In this document: piece by piece, positions 1-13,180 of the stretch
How the letters are laid out: each line of letters opens with the position of its first letter
How positions within the stretch are numbered: the first letter of the stretch is position 1
From: Aselliscus stoliczkanus
Lineage: Eukaryota > Chordata > Mammalia > Chiroptera > Hipposideridae
NCBI GenBank assembly: GCA_033961575.1
Contig: CM066729.1
Span: forward strand, 35,312,501 to 35,376,500
Direction: 5' to 3'
Length of the DNA stretch: 64,000 nt
Made by a program: the position numbers and the translations under genes
The notes under the pieces: model-generated
Database searches by the model: none
Seen by the model: the letters and a program-made list of their open reading frames with translations, nothing else
Told to the model about the DNA's origin: nothing

Positions 1-360
1 ACCTACCATGACCTGCAAGGTTAGGAATTTATGGCCAGATCATGCTGTGAGGTTACTTTCCATTGTTGACTGGACAAAATAACCTTTTAGATAGTCTGCC
101 AAAAAGAGGGTTTATTTGAGAAAAGAAAAACAACAAAAAACAAAACACCACAGGACCATGGGAACACACACCTCTGGCCAGCCTCTTACATGGGAAGAGA
201 GAGCTCTGCCATGGCGGCCCATATATATATATAGTCCCTGGCAGGAAGTTAGAACAATAAAGTTTAACAGGAAGTCAGGTGTAGGGAGTTAGCAGGAAGC
301 CCAGCTCCATCCATACACTGGGTCAGATTTCTTTAAGTGCCAGTTTGCTTTTAGCACCAT
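1..360 (-). mobile_element. Possible LTR, reverse strand (unclassified)
   Basis: Read on the minus strand, this stretch has a TATA-rich run (222-234) followed about 110 bases downstream by AATAAA (complement of TTTATT at 111-116). That spacing fits an LTR promoter and polyadenylation signal. GC content is higher than in the DNA that follows. I see no partner LTR in the window and cannot name the family. It may begin before base 1. A unique promoter-like region is the alternative. Confidence 0.3.
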
Positions 361-1206
361 AGAACACCTTTTGCATCCACATTACTAAGGGAACACTTAA
401 CAAAATTTCCAGAGGTAAACATAGAGAGAAATGTTCATTTTGAAAGATCCCTCCTAGTAATGTTAATAATGAAAAAAAAGAGAGAGAGATACATACTTAG
501 TCATGTTCTTCTTTAAGCTCATAATTTCAAGGATAACAAAATGGGTTTCATCAAACATAAATAAATAAAATAAAACAGAGAAAAAAAATCTCACCAAAGA
601 TACCTTTAAGAAAAGGAACAGGTAAATTAAAGACTGGAAGATATTTGAAATGCATATATAAATCAAAGGAATTCTATCCAGAAAATAAAAAACAAAACAA
701 CATAAATCTGCAAATCTATAATTATAATTCTATAAAAAAAAATAAGTAAATAACTTGAAAAGAAAATTAATTCTCCAAAGAGGTTACACAGATGGAAAAT
801 GAGCACAGAAAAGTACTACAGAACTATATTTTGAAATTCTTCCTTATTAGCGTACAATGCACACCCAGCTTTCTGTTTTTCTTTTTCTTTTTTCATTTAC
901 TTTTACTTTTATCTTTCCAGGGTGTCTGTTGAGTGTGTGGTTTGCATTAAGCTAGGACAGCTTTCCTTGTGAGAATCATTTCAGGTTATGTTTGCGTTGC
1001 TTATGATGGTGGTGTTCTTTGTTTTGTTTGCCTTTTCCATATATCACCCTTACTGCTCTGATTCTTAATTTATCCTTCATATCCTTTCCTTTCTATCACT
1101 ATCTATATAAATATAAAACAAAAAGAGCTCAAGTAAATGTTATAGAAAATAACAAAACTCCCATGGTAAGTGGGAGGATGGCTCAGCTTAAAAAAAAAAA
1201 AAATAA
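361..1206. other. Unassigned AT-rich sequence
   Basis: No coding potential, RNA gene or repeat family is recognised here. Short open frames are low-complexity, and a polypyrimidine patch lies at 876-910. The stretch ends in an A-run (1191-1203) just before a SINE. Confidence 0.5.
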
Positions 1207-1305
1207 GGGGGCCGGCTGAGTGGTGCGGTGGTGAAGTGCTGGCTTGGGAAGCCAGCGGCCCCAGTTCGTGTCTCACATATGAGGGCCAATGACACTGCCC
1301 TGAAA

Positions 1306-1352
<47 letters not shown>

Positions 1353-1369
1353 GTAAGTAAATAAATAAC
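1207..1369 (+). mobile_element. tRNA-derived SINE, short form, with (AAAT)n tail
   Basis: The body (1207-1302) starts GGGGCCGGC and keeps a tRNA-like head: an A-box-like GTGGTGCGGTGG and a B-box region CCAGTTCGTGTC. It ends in the conserved CACTGCCCT that closes the short form. The tail (1303-1369) has expanded into an AAAT microsatellite. A Pol III transcript copied by L1 machinery is the known route for such elements. Confidence 0.88.
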
Positions 1370-2577
1370 ATTATACACCATCCTTAACAGGGAGACCCTA
1401 GACAGTCCTACTAAAGAATCCTAATTTCTTGCATCACTAGAAGTTTATTAAAGAACGTTCTATCCAATATGCAGTACTAAAGGCTTGCTGTGACTTAGAC
1501 ATCAGTAGTTTCTTCCCATTCACACTTAAATAATTTTTACATTTTGATGACTGAATGTGACATTACACTAAACTTTACACATACCTGTATAATCTATATG
1601 GATCAATAAAAATAAGAGCAGAACAAATGGTCTTGATTTGATACTCAGAGTAAAAGCCATCCTACAATACTTATCTCAACTGTGAACAATTTTTTGTCCT
1701 CTGTGACTTGCCATGCATTAGAGCGAATTTGAATTCCACTGAAATAAACTCCTTCTAATGCTGCTACCATGATTCAGCAAGCAACTTCTGCCCCTTATCA
1801 GTCTCTGAACACACCAAGCTTATTCTCCACAGTTTCAGGACTGAATCACAAAACTAAATAACTATAATACATTTTCTTACATGTGGAATTATTTTACTAT
1901 TTAATTTTCTACCTCAAACTAGAGTCATTCATTCATAAACATTTACAGAGCTTTTAAAGTAGGTCAGACTCTGGCTTAGTTGCTATTGATGCAAAGATTA
2001 CAAAGCCTCAAAATAAATTTTAATGATGAAACAATTAAAGGAAATAGATAAAATGTAACAGTGAAATAAATGATATGTAATAGATATGGCTATAATGCTA
2101 TGGAAGCACATGAGAAAATTAAAATACATCCTTTCCATGCTTTACAATAATAATTGGCACACTAGTGAGTATAGTTATTTTAGCTCAGCAACTACTTTTG
2201 CACACTGACTGGTTATTTACATAGATATGAATATTAAATATTTAGACCAGAGTTTCTCTACTATTGATGTTATTAGTAATAGCCAATAAAATGAATGACA
2301 AGTACACATCTTTCTTCCTCCAGCTTTTATAGCCTGCCTTATTTCCTAGTATTAAATTCTAAAATAGCAATTAATCAATTAAAGATTATAAACATTTTTG
2401 TGGCTCTTAGTATCATTATAGCAGGTATATAAAACATAAAATTTGTTCTGTTCTCAGGACAGTAGTGGCATATGGTAAATATATAATGAATGTATAATTA
2501 ATTAATTGAAGAGTGAATGTTTTCTTAATTTTTTTCTACAGAGAAAGCTCATGAATGCTGCATATTCATATTCATTG

Positions 2578-2608
<31 letters not shown>

Positions 2609-3228
2609 TACTGCAAACAACGCAAGTTCCAAGAGAGCGGTCAGATCAATAGATCAAATTGTGAAATTGCTTCCAAAATGTTGTGTCAAATCGACACTCA
2701 TCAGCAATGACTGCCAGTTTCCATTCTTTACTTCTTTATCACCACTTGATTGTCAGAAATTTTAATTTTGCTTATTCTGATGTGTAATTAATGTATATGA
2801 TTGAAAATGATATTAGTCATTTTCATAAACATAATGACTTCTGCTTTCACTCTTCAAAAAATGATCACTAGTGACTTTAATATGGAATTATTATCCCCTC
2901 CCTTTTTTAGTAAGAGATTGCTTAAAAAGTTCTTCCTGCTCTGTGGTTTTCTTCTTACCTTATATGTTAAACAACACAATATAGTTTGACTTAAAATCTT
3001 TGTCTACTATTTCAGTGTAGAATGGTAGTTCATTGTGGTTTTCACTTGCATTTCCATGTTTACAAATGATATTTGTCACTCTGCTTTTCCGTGATTCGTC
3101 ATTTTCTGCATTAATCTATGGAATTCTATTGGGGGAATGATTATTGTTGCAAAGTTTTAGTTTCTCTCCACTTAATTTTTGGAGTCTATATGAAAATAAT
3201 TTAGATATCATTGAATCCATTAACCTTA
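1370..3228. other. Unassigned AT-rich sequence with an ATTT microsatellite
   Basis: No gene or confidently named repeat is visible. An (ATTT)n run sits at 2580-2610. Open frames are short and biased to hydrophobic and Lys/Asn codons, as expected for AT-rich noncoding DNA. Confidence 0.5.
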
Positions 3229-3505
3229 TTATTAAATTTATTGGGGTGACAATGGTTAGTAAAATTTTATAAGTTTCAAGTGTACAATTCTGTAATACAT
3301 TATCTATAAATCACATTGTATGTTCATTACCCAGAGTCAGTCCACCTTCCATCACCATATATTTGACCCCCTTTTCCCTCTTCTACCACCTCTTCCCCTC
3401 TTCCCCTCTGGTAACCACTAAACTATTGTTTGTGTCTATGAGATTTTGTTTCTTTATTTGTCTTGTTTTCAGTTTGATATCTCACATATCAGTGAAGTCA
3501 TAGAT
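3229..3505 (-). mobile_element. L1 3'-end fragment, reverse
   Basis: On the minus strand this is the end of an L1. The 3' terminus is at the left (TTTATTGGGGTGACAATGG, complement of the CCAATAAA-type L1 end) and runs into the ORF2-end/3'UTR region, with ATATCAGTGAAGTCATA at the right. The same block recurs at 10430-10720 and 63255-63540. It is 5'-truncated to about 280 bases. Confidence 0.75.
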
Positions 3506-5525
3506 TAAAACAATAATACGAATGCCTTGAGAAGTTGAAAATATAACAAACATAGAACAAAATGCAGAAGAAGCAAATGGTGTAGAGTTATTGCATTGTT
3601 CAGAAATAAAAAATTTTAAATCCATCTAGACTGGAATAAGTCATAGATATGACATGCAATCTGTCATGTATACAATACAAAAAAAATAATTTAGTAGTAA
3701 AAAAATGGAATAGCTATACTCATTTAAATAATAATCAATCTATATACACTATTAAAAGAATAATAAACTAATCTGAAATAAATCAGTAAAAACAGAAGTC
3801 AAACTACATGAAAAGATGTCCTCCTGTATAGAAAAGCAAGAAATTTAAGTCACATAATTGAAAAGATTAATCCAGCTATTAAACCCCTAATAAGACTAAT
3901 TCAAGAAAATAAGAGATAAACCACAAAAAGATATGACAATAGTTCCTTTAGATATTAGAGATGATAGGGTATTATCAAAAACTTTATGACTATAAATTTG
4001 ACAATGTAAATAAAATTATTAAATTCTAAGACGAATATATTTTACCAGAAATAGACATATAAATATAGTCAACTGATCTTCGACAAAGGAGCAAAGTTAA
4101 CACAATTGAAAAAAGATGGTTTGGTCAACAAATAGTGGTGGAAAACTGGATATTCACATGCAAAAAAAAAAAATGAATTTAGACACAGATCTTAAACAAT
4201 TTTAAGAAAATAACTTAAAATGTATCTTAGATACAAATGTAAACTGCAAAACTCTAAAACTCAGAAGAAAATCTAGATTACCTCACATACGGCAATGACT
4301 TTTGAGATAAAACACAAAAGGCACCATCCATAAAAAGTAATTGATGAACTGAACTTCATTAAAATTAAAAACTGCTGTGAAAAATCACTGTCAAGAGAAT
4401 GAAAAGACAAACCATGGACTGGGAGAAAATATTTGCAAAAAACACATCTGATAAAGAACTACTATTTACGAGTACAATACACAAACAATTCTTAAAACTC
4501 AATAATAAGAAAACAAATAACTCAATTTAAAAGTGGGCAAAATACCTGAACAGACACCTCACTAAAAAGATATACAGATGGGAAATGATGATATAAAAAA
4601 ATTCTCCTCACTGTAGGCACTAGAAAATGCAAATTAAAACAATAAGATACCACTACACACTTATTAGAATGGCCAAAATCAAGAACACTGATAATGCCAA
4701 ATACTGACAAGGAGATGGAACAACAGGAACTCGTATTCATTGCTGGTGGGAATGCAAAATGGTACAGCCATTTTGGAAACAAGTTTTGTGATTCCTGAAG
4801 AAATTGAACATACTCTTCCCATACAATCCAGCACTCACATTCCTTGGTATTCATCAAGTAAGTTGAAAAGTTATGTTCACAAAACACATGCACAGGGATG
4901 TGTATAGCAGCTTTAATCATGGTTGCCAAAATTTGGAAGCAACCAAGATGTTCCTCAGTAGATGAATGGGTAGGAATAACTGTGCTATATTCAGACATTG
5001 AAATATTATTTAGCAATAAAAATAAATGAACTATGAAGCCATAAAAAGACAGGAGAATTTAAAAATGTATATTAATAAGTTAAAATATCTAGTCTAGAAA
5101 GGCTACATACTGTACAATTCCAACTATCTGACATTCTGGAAGAGACAAAACAATGGAGGCAGTAAGAAGATCAGTGGTCGCTAGAGGCTCTGAGATGGGA
5201 GAGATGAATAGGCAGAGCACAGAGGGTTTCTAGGGCAGTGGAGCTACTCCGAATGATACCATAATGGTGGTTACACTTTTCCAAATCCATAAAATGTACA
5301 CACCAAATATGAACTCTTATGTAATTTATGGACTTTTGGTGATAAGGATTTGTTGACATAAGTTCATCAATTGTAACAAATGCTCCACTGGTGCAAGCTA
5401 TTGAGAGTAGAAGGTTCTGTATGCATGTGGGTTCAGATAGGATATGGGAAGGAACTCTCTATACTCTCTGCTTTATCTTGCTGTGATCCTAAAACTGCTC
5501 TAAAAAATAAAGTCATTTTAAAAGA
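3506..5525 (+). mobile_element. Old L1, 3' part of ORF2 and 3'UTR
   Basis: Sequence around 4080-4980 matches the L1 ORF2 C-terminal region (the segment with 'tggaaaactggatattcac' and the later 'gtatagcagctttaatcatgg'). It is broken by many stops and indels. From about 5100 to 5520 there is an L1M-type 3'UTR ending in AAATAAAGTCATTTTAAAAG. The 5' limit is uncertain; 3506-4080 looks like more decayed ORF2. There is no coding capacity. Confidence 0.7.
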
Positions 5526-7718
5526 ATACATTTTAATAAAATTGACATGCAAATAGAAAATCTGAAGGCAGATGCCCCCTTTAACCACTGTTATTCAACA
5601 TTGTATTGGAACTCCTAGCCAGAGCAATCAGGCAAGAGAAAGAAATAAAAGGCATACAAACTGGGAATGAAGAAGTTAAATTGTCACTTTTTGTAGATGA
5701 AATGAAGCTTTATATAGAATAACCTAAAGATTCTACCAAAAAACTATTATAAACAATAAACAAAAACAGTAAAGTCACAGAATACAAAATCAATATACAA
5801 AAATCCATTGTTTTCCTATGTACTAACAATAAAATTTCAGAACAATGAAAACAAAAAACAAAAAAACAAAAAACAACACTTCCTTTTGCAATTGCAACAA
5901 AAAGAATAAAATACCTAGGAATAACTTAACAAAGGATGTGAACGACCTATACAGTGAAAACTATAAGACATTGTTAAAATAAATTGAAGAAGACACAAAG
6001 AAATGGAAAGATATTTCATGTTCATGGATTGGAAGAATCAACATAGTTAAAATGGCCATATTATCCAAAGCAGTAAACAGATTTAATGCAACCCCCATTA
6101 AAATCCAAATTTTTTAAAGAAATAGAACAAAAAAAATCATAAGATATGTATGGAATCACAAAAGACCCCAACTAGCCAAAGCAATCCTAAAACAAGAACA
6201 GCAACAACAAAAAAGAAGGCTGGAGGTATCATGCTCCCTGACTTCAAATTATACTACAAAGCCACAATAATCAAAACACCATGGAATTGGAAGAAAACAG
6301 GCACACAGTCCGATAGAGAACCCAGAAAATACCCACATATTATGTAGGCAGATAATTTTCAATAAAGAATCCATAATTTGGATTCTTTATTTACCATACA
6401 TGCAATATGGTAAAGATAGCCTCTTCAGTAAATGATGCTAGTAAAATTGGAAAGCCACATGCAAAAGATTAAACTTGACTGTTATCTGTCACCATATACC
6501 AAAATTGATGAAAGACCTAAACAAAGGATCTGAAACAATAAATTGCATAGAAGAAAAGATAGGTACTAAACTTATAGACCTTAGGCTCAGAGAGGATTTT
6601 ATTAATTTGACCTCAAAACCAAGGGAAGTATAAGCAAAGTAAATGAATGGGACTATATCAAACTAAAAAGCTTCTACACAGCAAAGGAACCATCAACCAC
6701 AACAAAAAAAAGAGGCAACCAACTAAATGGGAGAAGATATTTGCAAACAATACCTCCTATGAGGGGATAACATCTATATATATATATATATATACTCATA
6801 CAGCTCAACGAGAAAAATAAAACAAAAAAGAAACCAATCCAATTAAAAAAATGGGCAGAGGGGACCGGCCGAGTGGCGCTGTGGTTAAGTGCTGGCTTGG
6901 GAAGCCAGCGGCCCCGGTTCGGGTCCTACATGTGAAGGCCAGTGACACTGCCCTAAAAAAAAAAAAAAAAAAAAAAGTAAGCAGAGGGCCTGAACAGACA
7001 CTTCTCCCAAGATGACATAAAAACGTCCAGCAGATATATGAAAATATGGTCAACTTCACTAGCTATTAGGGAAATACAAATCAAAACCACAATGGGATAC
7101 TGCCTTACAACTGTTAGAATGGCTATCACCGACAAGACAATATCAGGTGTTGGAGAGGCTGTGGAGAAAAAGGAACCTTCATACACTACTTGGTGAGAAT
7201 ATAATTTGGTACAGTCACTATGAAAAACAGTATGGAGGTTCCTCAAAAAGTCAAGAATAGAATTACCATGCAACTCAGCAATTGTTCCGCTGGGTATCTA
7301 CCCAAAAAATCTGAAAGTGTTGTCCGTAAAGATATTTATACCCAGCATTATTCATGGTGGCCAAAACATGGAAACAACCAAAGCGCCCTTCTATAGATGA
7401 TGTATTAAAGAAGATTGGTACATATACACAATGGAATATTACTCAGCCATAAGAAAAGATAAAATACTGCCATTTGCAACAACATGGATAAGTCTTGAGA
7501 TTATCATGCTAAGTGAAACAGGTCAGACAGAAAAATTCAAGAACCATATGACTTCACTCATGTGGGATATAAAACTGAAAGCAACAAACAAACAAGACAA
7601 ACAAACAAAAACTCATAGATACAGACAACAGATTACTGGTTTCCAGAGGATAAGGGGGTCAAATATATGGTCAGGGAAGGAGAACTGACTGGGTAGTGAA
7701 CTCACAATGCAATATATA
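5526..7718 (+). mobile_element. L1 ORF2 C-terminal region and 3'UTR (left part)
   Basis: Sequence from about 5570 (the segment with 'ttcaacattgtattggaact') to 7700 is recognisable L1 ORF2, with frameshifts and stops, followed by the start of the 3'UTR. It is interrupted by a SINE at 6861-6976 and at 7718 by a Tc1/mariner-like element. The L1 3' end resumes at 8305. A (TA)n run lies at 6775-6794. It is younger than the L1 at 3506-5525, because its 3' end matches other young L1 tails in the window (51488-51585). Confidence 0.8.
6861..6976 (+). mobile_element. tRNA-derived SINE, short form, nested in L1
   Basis: The body is near-consensus: GACCGGCCGAGTGGCGCTG head, B box CCGGTTCGGGTCC, and a CACTGCCCT end followed by a pure A-tail. 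It is flanked by GGCAGAG (left, ending 6860) and AGCAGAGGG (right, from about 6980), a short TSD. It sits inside the L1 ORF2 and so is younger than that L1. Confidence 0.92.
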
Positions 7719-8304
7719 CCAGGAGTGCCAAAATATATATAAATATACATTTTAAGACATGTTATTTATGTATTACTTTTTGAAGTTGAATTGAATTATG
7801 CTAGCAATGTGTAGTATGACATTTGCTCAAAAGACGGCATCAATCAAATGAATGCTGGTGTCACCATGGGACAGGCAGGACAGTCAAAGAAAATGGCAGA
7901 AGCACTATTGTCATTTGAGGAGCACAAGACCATTGTGAAGTGGTATTTGAAATTTGAGAATGCTGTGGAGGTACAACCACAATGGACGCGTGAATATGCA
8001 GCAGAGCCTCCAACATGCCTAACAACTGCACACATACGTGGTAAGTTTGAGACGCATGGTACTGTGTGTGATGTGCACACAGGAAGCTATAGGAGGCCTC
8101 ACACAGCAACAAGTCCTGTTTCTGCTATGGTGCTGGAGCAGTTTACACGCTCGCCACAGAAGTCTATCACTTTGAGGACCTCTTGTAAGTGCCTAAGTCA
8201 AATGTGACTTGTATTCATGTTTTGTTATTGGTATATATTGAATATTACAATTTCAATACATTTTTTCCTTTCTTTAAATCTGTATACATTTTTGGCACCC
8301 TCTG
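7719..8304 (+). mobile_element. Tc1/mariner-like DNA transposon inserted in L1
   Basis: The 586-bp element has inverted ends: 5' CCAGGAGTGCCAAAA and 3' TTTTTGGCACCCTCTG. It is flanked by TA on both sides (7717-7718 and 8305-8306), the hallmark target duplication of the Tc1/mariner superfamily. The host L1 is recognisable on both sides, and an uninterrupted version of the site is seen at 51500-51520. Inside is one open frame (7848-8207) resembling the DNA-binding half of a transposase; the catalytic half is absent. The same inverted ends occur on a short element at 47886-48015. Confidence 0.78.
7848..8207 (+). pseudogene. Truncated mariner-type transposase, DNA-binding half
   Basis: This 119-codon open frame has a helix-turn-helix-like N-terminal domain (about residues 20-90). 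It shows the 'W..E.A..PPT..T..HI..KFE..GTV.D' spacing typical of the N-terminal DNA-binding domain of Tc1/mariner-type transposases, followed by 'RRPHTATS' and a 'RSP.KS' linker. There is no DDE/D catalytic domain, so it cannot transpose by itself. The frame is still open over its whole length, which suggests modest age. Start at ATG 7848; a second ATG lies at 7866. Family placement is by eye. Confidence 0.6.
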
Positions 8305-8400
8305 TAGATGATGTATTGTAGAGCTGTACACTTGAATCCTATATAATTTTACTAACCAATGTCACTCCAATAAATTTCATAATTTTTTCTTTTAAATGTA
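8305..8400 (+). mobile_element. L1 3'UTR end (right part of the split L1)
   Basis: This continues the L1 broken at 7718: GATGATGTATTGTAGAGCTG through CACTCCAATAAATTTCAT, with an AATAAA signal near the end. The same segment without the transposon appears at 51500-51575. Confidence 0.8.
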
Positions 8401-10402
8401 CTTCCCAAAGGAGGGTAAAACTTTTATTGACTTCTAACTGGCATCATCTGTATTTGCTACCAACACAAAGACTGAGTTTTATTCAGGAACTTATAGACTC
8501 ATATATTGAACTTGACTTCTTATCTTGATCTTGAGCAAATACCCAGAATAAAGGCTGAGACGGGCAAATATGTATGTCTAACATTTCCTTTGTTCATGCA
8601 AGTTGCATTCTGGTGTATCTTCTATATTATCCCTTATATCTTTCAGCTCTAGGCAGGGGTTATCAATTTTATTTCCTTCAGTATAGAAGAACTAGACATT
8701 GTCTTCTATTCATCATGGAAAATCTACTAAAATTTAAGCTAGTGGAATAAACCACCACTTTTCAGTATAATCCGTAGGAGCAAACAATGGTTTAGCAGCC
8801 ATTTCCACTCTGGATTTATAGTTTCGTCTTACTTTAGCCCTAAAGATTTATACTGTATTCTTCCCAGATCAACTATAAATTTTAAAACAGTTTTTAAACT
8901 GAAAGTGTTAAGTGGTCTATACAGAGGGTTTCCTGGTCATCTACTTGTTCATGTTGAGAAAAGAATCCACATTTTTGCTAATCTTGGAAAAAAACAATTC
9001 CACCCTTAGCAATCTCCTCTTCTATATGTATTCTGATAAATCTCATTTGTCAAGTATATATTTCCTGTTTCAAACTCAACATTTAAAAATTGCATCTCAG
9101 CATCATATAGACTTGTAAAAATTAGTATGTTATGGACAGAATTCTTGATTTTCCTCCCAATAAACTTACCAACCACAAGTTTTACATAATGATAAATAGC
9201 ATCTCTGCTCCCTCTGTTGTTCAGGTCAGAAGTTTAGAAATCACTCTTTATACTTCTGTTTACTTCACACCCTACATCTAATCCATCAGCAAGTTCTACA
9301 CACCCTACCTTCAAAACAAATCCAGAATCCTACCAATGTAACCTATGTGTACTGTGAGCAGTTGTCCATCCAATGTAATAATACTAACATCTCATTCTCT
9401 GCTTCACTAATTTTAGGAGTATGGGCTGGGGTCACAGGTGCCACTGAGGCATGTCAAAGTATGCAGAGGCTTAAAAAACAAAAACAAAGCTGGAATCAGC
9501 TATCAACCTAAAGACTTAAAGAAGAGAGAGTGTTTATAAATATTAGTAGAAGAGAGCTGGAGCTTTCGCAGAGGGCTGCTGGAAAAGAGCTGTGGTTTTT
9601 GTTAGAGGAACATAATCACAGGAAACCCATGGCATGACAGAGAATGAACAAGAAAAATAAATACTCCTATATTACTTTACACCAATTAGCTGATTTCCGG
9701 AAAGTATTTCCTATTTTAGGAACTATAAAAGAACTGAAAAGGCAAAGAAACCCATTTTAAATAGTCTCCTCAGGCACAGAAAAGGGTGGAAACTGGATCT
9801 GCAAAGGCAACAAAATATAACCAGCCAATATATCTAATTTTATATTACAGCCTTCCATGATTCATAGAACAAACAGCCATTTCATTCAACTGTTATGTAT
9901 TGAATATCCTTCTTCTGCGGATTAGCGATATAGTGGTAAACAAGACAGACCTCTACCTCTTTCACTACAACCACACGCTTTTGGGGATAAAACCAGTGAA
10001 CAAATTAACAAATATAGAAGTAATTTATTAGATAATATTTAGTGATATGAAGATAAGTGTTGAAATTTGAGATGGTATTTGAATGAAAATTGGTAAGGTA
10101 GTCAGACCCTGAAAACTGGAGAAACAAATGTTCTCGATACAGGAAACTATACCTGAGGTTTTGTACAGTTGTGTAAATACTATTTTTGATAATATATTGA
10201 CTATTCTTTTATTTTCTGATATTAGTTTTTATTTTCTGATATTTAGTTCATCAAATATTCTCACTAGTAAAAGGGCACACTATACATACTTAATAAAATT
10301 TATAAATATGCTTAGCATAGTGTTTATTATATAGTGAGAACTCAAATATTTGAGAGTTCTATGTTATTATTATCATTATTATTGTTACTTTTATATTTCT
10401 GG
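8401..10402. other. Unassigned intergenic sequence
   Basis: About 2 kb with no recognised gene, RNA or repeat family. Open frames are at most 68 codons with no domain signature. Confidence 0.5.
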
Positions 10403-11147
10403 GTCAAGGTTATTTTCTTTTTGTTTAATTAAAGTTTATTGGTATGACAATTATTAGTAAAGTTACATAGGTGTAAAGTGTACATTTTAATATCATCTAC
10501 ATATCACATTGTGTCTTCACCACCCAGAGTCAGTTCACCATCCAGAGTCAGTTCCATCACCATATATTTGATCCCATTTACCCTTATCTACCATCCCTCT
10601 CCCCCGTTTTCCTCTGGTAACCACTAAACTATTGTCTGTGTCTATGAGTTTTTGTTTCTTCATTTGTATATCTTGTTCCTTTGTTGTTTTTAGTTTTATA
10701 TACCACATATCAGTGAAATCATATGGTCCTCTATTCTCTACCTTTTCTGCCTGACTTATTTGGCTTAGTATAATAATCTCAAGATCCATCCATGTTGCTA
10801 CAAATGACATTATTTCATCTTTTCTTATGGAAGAATAGTATTGCATTGTGTATATATAGCAGATCTTCTTTATCCAATCATCTATCAAAGGAGACTTTGG
10901 TTGTTTCCATGTCTTGCCCACTGTAAATAAAGCTGCAATGAACATAGGATTACATATATCTTTATGGATAAATGTTTTCAGATTTTTGGGGGTAGATACC
11001 CAGGAGAGGGGTTGCTGGGTCATATGGTAATTCTATTCTTAATTTTTTGAGGAGCCTCCACACTGCCTTCCATAGTGGCTGCACCAATCTACATCCCCAC
11101 CAATAGTGTATGAGGGTTCCCTTTTCTCCACAGTCAAGGTTATTTTC
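10403..11147 (-). mobile_element. 5'-truncated L1, reverse, with perfect 15-bp TSD
   Basis: The insertion body is 10418-11132, flanked by identical GTCAAGGTTATTTTC at 10403-10417 and 11133-11147. Read on the minus strand it contains the last part of ORF2 (minus-strand frames at 11198-10535 show L1 ORF2 C-terminal motifs such as 'PLLGIYPQ') and the 3'UTR. It is broken by one frameshift between those frames. The exact TSD marks it as a fairly recent target-primed insertion, 5'-truncated to about 715 bases. Confidence 0.9.
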
Positions 11148-13063
11148 ATTGACATACAATTCTCTTAAAAATCTAGACAGGAAGCAAAGGAGGAGCACAA
11201 TAGTATTAATTACTTCAGATTAAATCTGCACATGTAGCTAGAGGAATGTTATAAAAAGTATTTCCCTTAGGATTAAATTGAGTAGTTTTCAGGATGGCAA
11301 ACTAATTTACATATATTTAATGAAAAAATGGCGAGAATTATTCATTAGTAGCTGATAGCAAACACAGATAAACAATCTTAAATAATTTAATCAATTTCAG
11401 GTGTGATCAAGCATTCAGTTAACTGGTGACATTTTAAACTATACCAATAAACTTTGACTACAAAGTTAATCATCTTTGCTACTAACAAATTATATATTTA
11501 TATCATAACACCACAAATGAGCCTGTGATCACCATTGAAACACATACTACTGAAAAGCAATTAGTCTTAGTATTTTACCCAACGTGCATCTATATTCTTC
11601 TCTTGACCCTTCCATATTTCTTCTCTTTTCTCTTAATACAGTGGCATCACTTTTAATTATTTTCTATTATTGTCAAAGTCTACTGTATTTGCTCACAGTA
11701 TTTTTCTCAATTGTGTGAGTTAACCCTATTAATGGTTATAGATTATAGACTAAATTCATACAAGAAGACCCAGTCAGAAAAATACTAAATTTTTGATTGC
11801 CAAATGATCATTCCTCCCATTCCAATTTTGCAACATTTCATTCTGAAAAGATCCCTTTGAGTTGGTAAGAAACGGATATGGTGAAATATCATGAACAACA
11901 GCATTATCTACTAAAGTTAACTTTCTTTTTCACTGCCCACTAAGCACTACACAGTTATCCTTCAATTTAATCCTTATAACATATGAGATAGGAATAAAGA
12001 TATCTGTTTTACTGATCAAAAATACTGAAGACCTGAAATAGTAAGTGCCTAAACTGAGTCATAGTGCTAAGAAGTAGAAGAGTTTAAATGTGTATCTGTG
12101 ATCCATCTGAAACCAGAGCCCAAACACATTGAAGTACACTAAGCAGAAATATCTTCTTAACTATTAAGAGTAGAAATTCTGGCACATGCACAAATTCTTC
12201 CCAGAGTTCTATAAATGCTTTATCTTTGTTTTGATTTCTGATGTATTAATTTTTTAAGTGTACTTTAGCGGTGTAATTAATGCCATCTGCAAGGTTAATT
12301 ATAGAGAGAAGTCCCCAAAGTAATTACTCCATAATTTTCTCTCTAGTAAAATAAAAATATGCATATTTCTGCCTTTGGTTAATGTTTAATTCCAAACATC
12401 TATAGAGTTAACTTATCAACATTTGTACTTTTATGTTTTTTTTTAAATAAGCTAACATATAAAGTGGTATAAAGTGATAAAACTATTTTTAAATTAATCA
12501 CATGCATACATTATGTTTAAAATATTCTTTCATTGATCTATATGACTTTTTCACAACTGAATTATAAATTTTTATGTATACTGACCTTGCAATTATACTT
12601 CTTGTTTTCAGGGAGAAATTTAGAAACAGTGTTTATGCATTAATGATTTCTGAGTTTGCTCAAATTGTATAAATTGATTTTATATTTAAGTATATTTTCA
12701 AGTGTTTTTCAACTGTTTCTAATTATCTGGGGGGGAATGAAAGTATGCCTTTAAACAACAAGAAGTTGCTACTTATTTTGAGAACCATTAAGCTAAAGAA
12801 CTGTATCTTTTGGAGTGTACAGAAGAAAGAAAACAGAGACAAGAGAAGACCATCAGTTAAGAGACAAATCTAAAACATAACTTTTGTTCTTGATGATTAC
12901 CAAATAGAATATTTTACTAAATATGAGATTATTCTAGTTCTCTATGAAGAGAAATATTAATAGGTCAGAAATGGCAAGCATGAGTTCATGGGAAATAAGG
13001 AGGTTTCCCTTGTAATGACTTCTAAACTTTTGATTATTTTGTGTTTATTACAAAGCAAAAATA
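11148..13063. other. Unassigned intergenic sequence
   Basis: Nearly 2 kb of AT-rich DNA with no recognisable gene or repeat. No open frame above 60 codons stands out. Confidence 0.5.
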
Positions 13064-13180
13064 CTTCCGTATTTTTTTTTTTTTTGAGGGCAGTGTCACT
13101 GGCCCTCATATGTGGGACCGAACCGGGGCCACCGGCTTAACCACCGCGCCACTCGGCCGGCCCTCCTTCTGTATTTTTTA
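13064..13180 (-). mobile_element. tRNA-derived SINE, short form, reverse
   Basis: Reverse copy with a T-run at the left (the A-tail on the other strand), then GAGGGCAGTGTCACTGGCCC through CACTCGGCCGGCCC. The central part is shortened by a small deletion. It is flanked by CTTCCGTATTTTT (from 13064) and CTTCTGTATTTTT (from 13166), a TSD with one mismatch. Confidence 0.9.

Noticed and set aside
6861..6960. tRNA-like sequence with A- and B-box motifs
   Set aside because: It is the tRNA-derived head of a SINE repeated throughout the window, with TSD and poly(A), not a tRNA gene.
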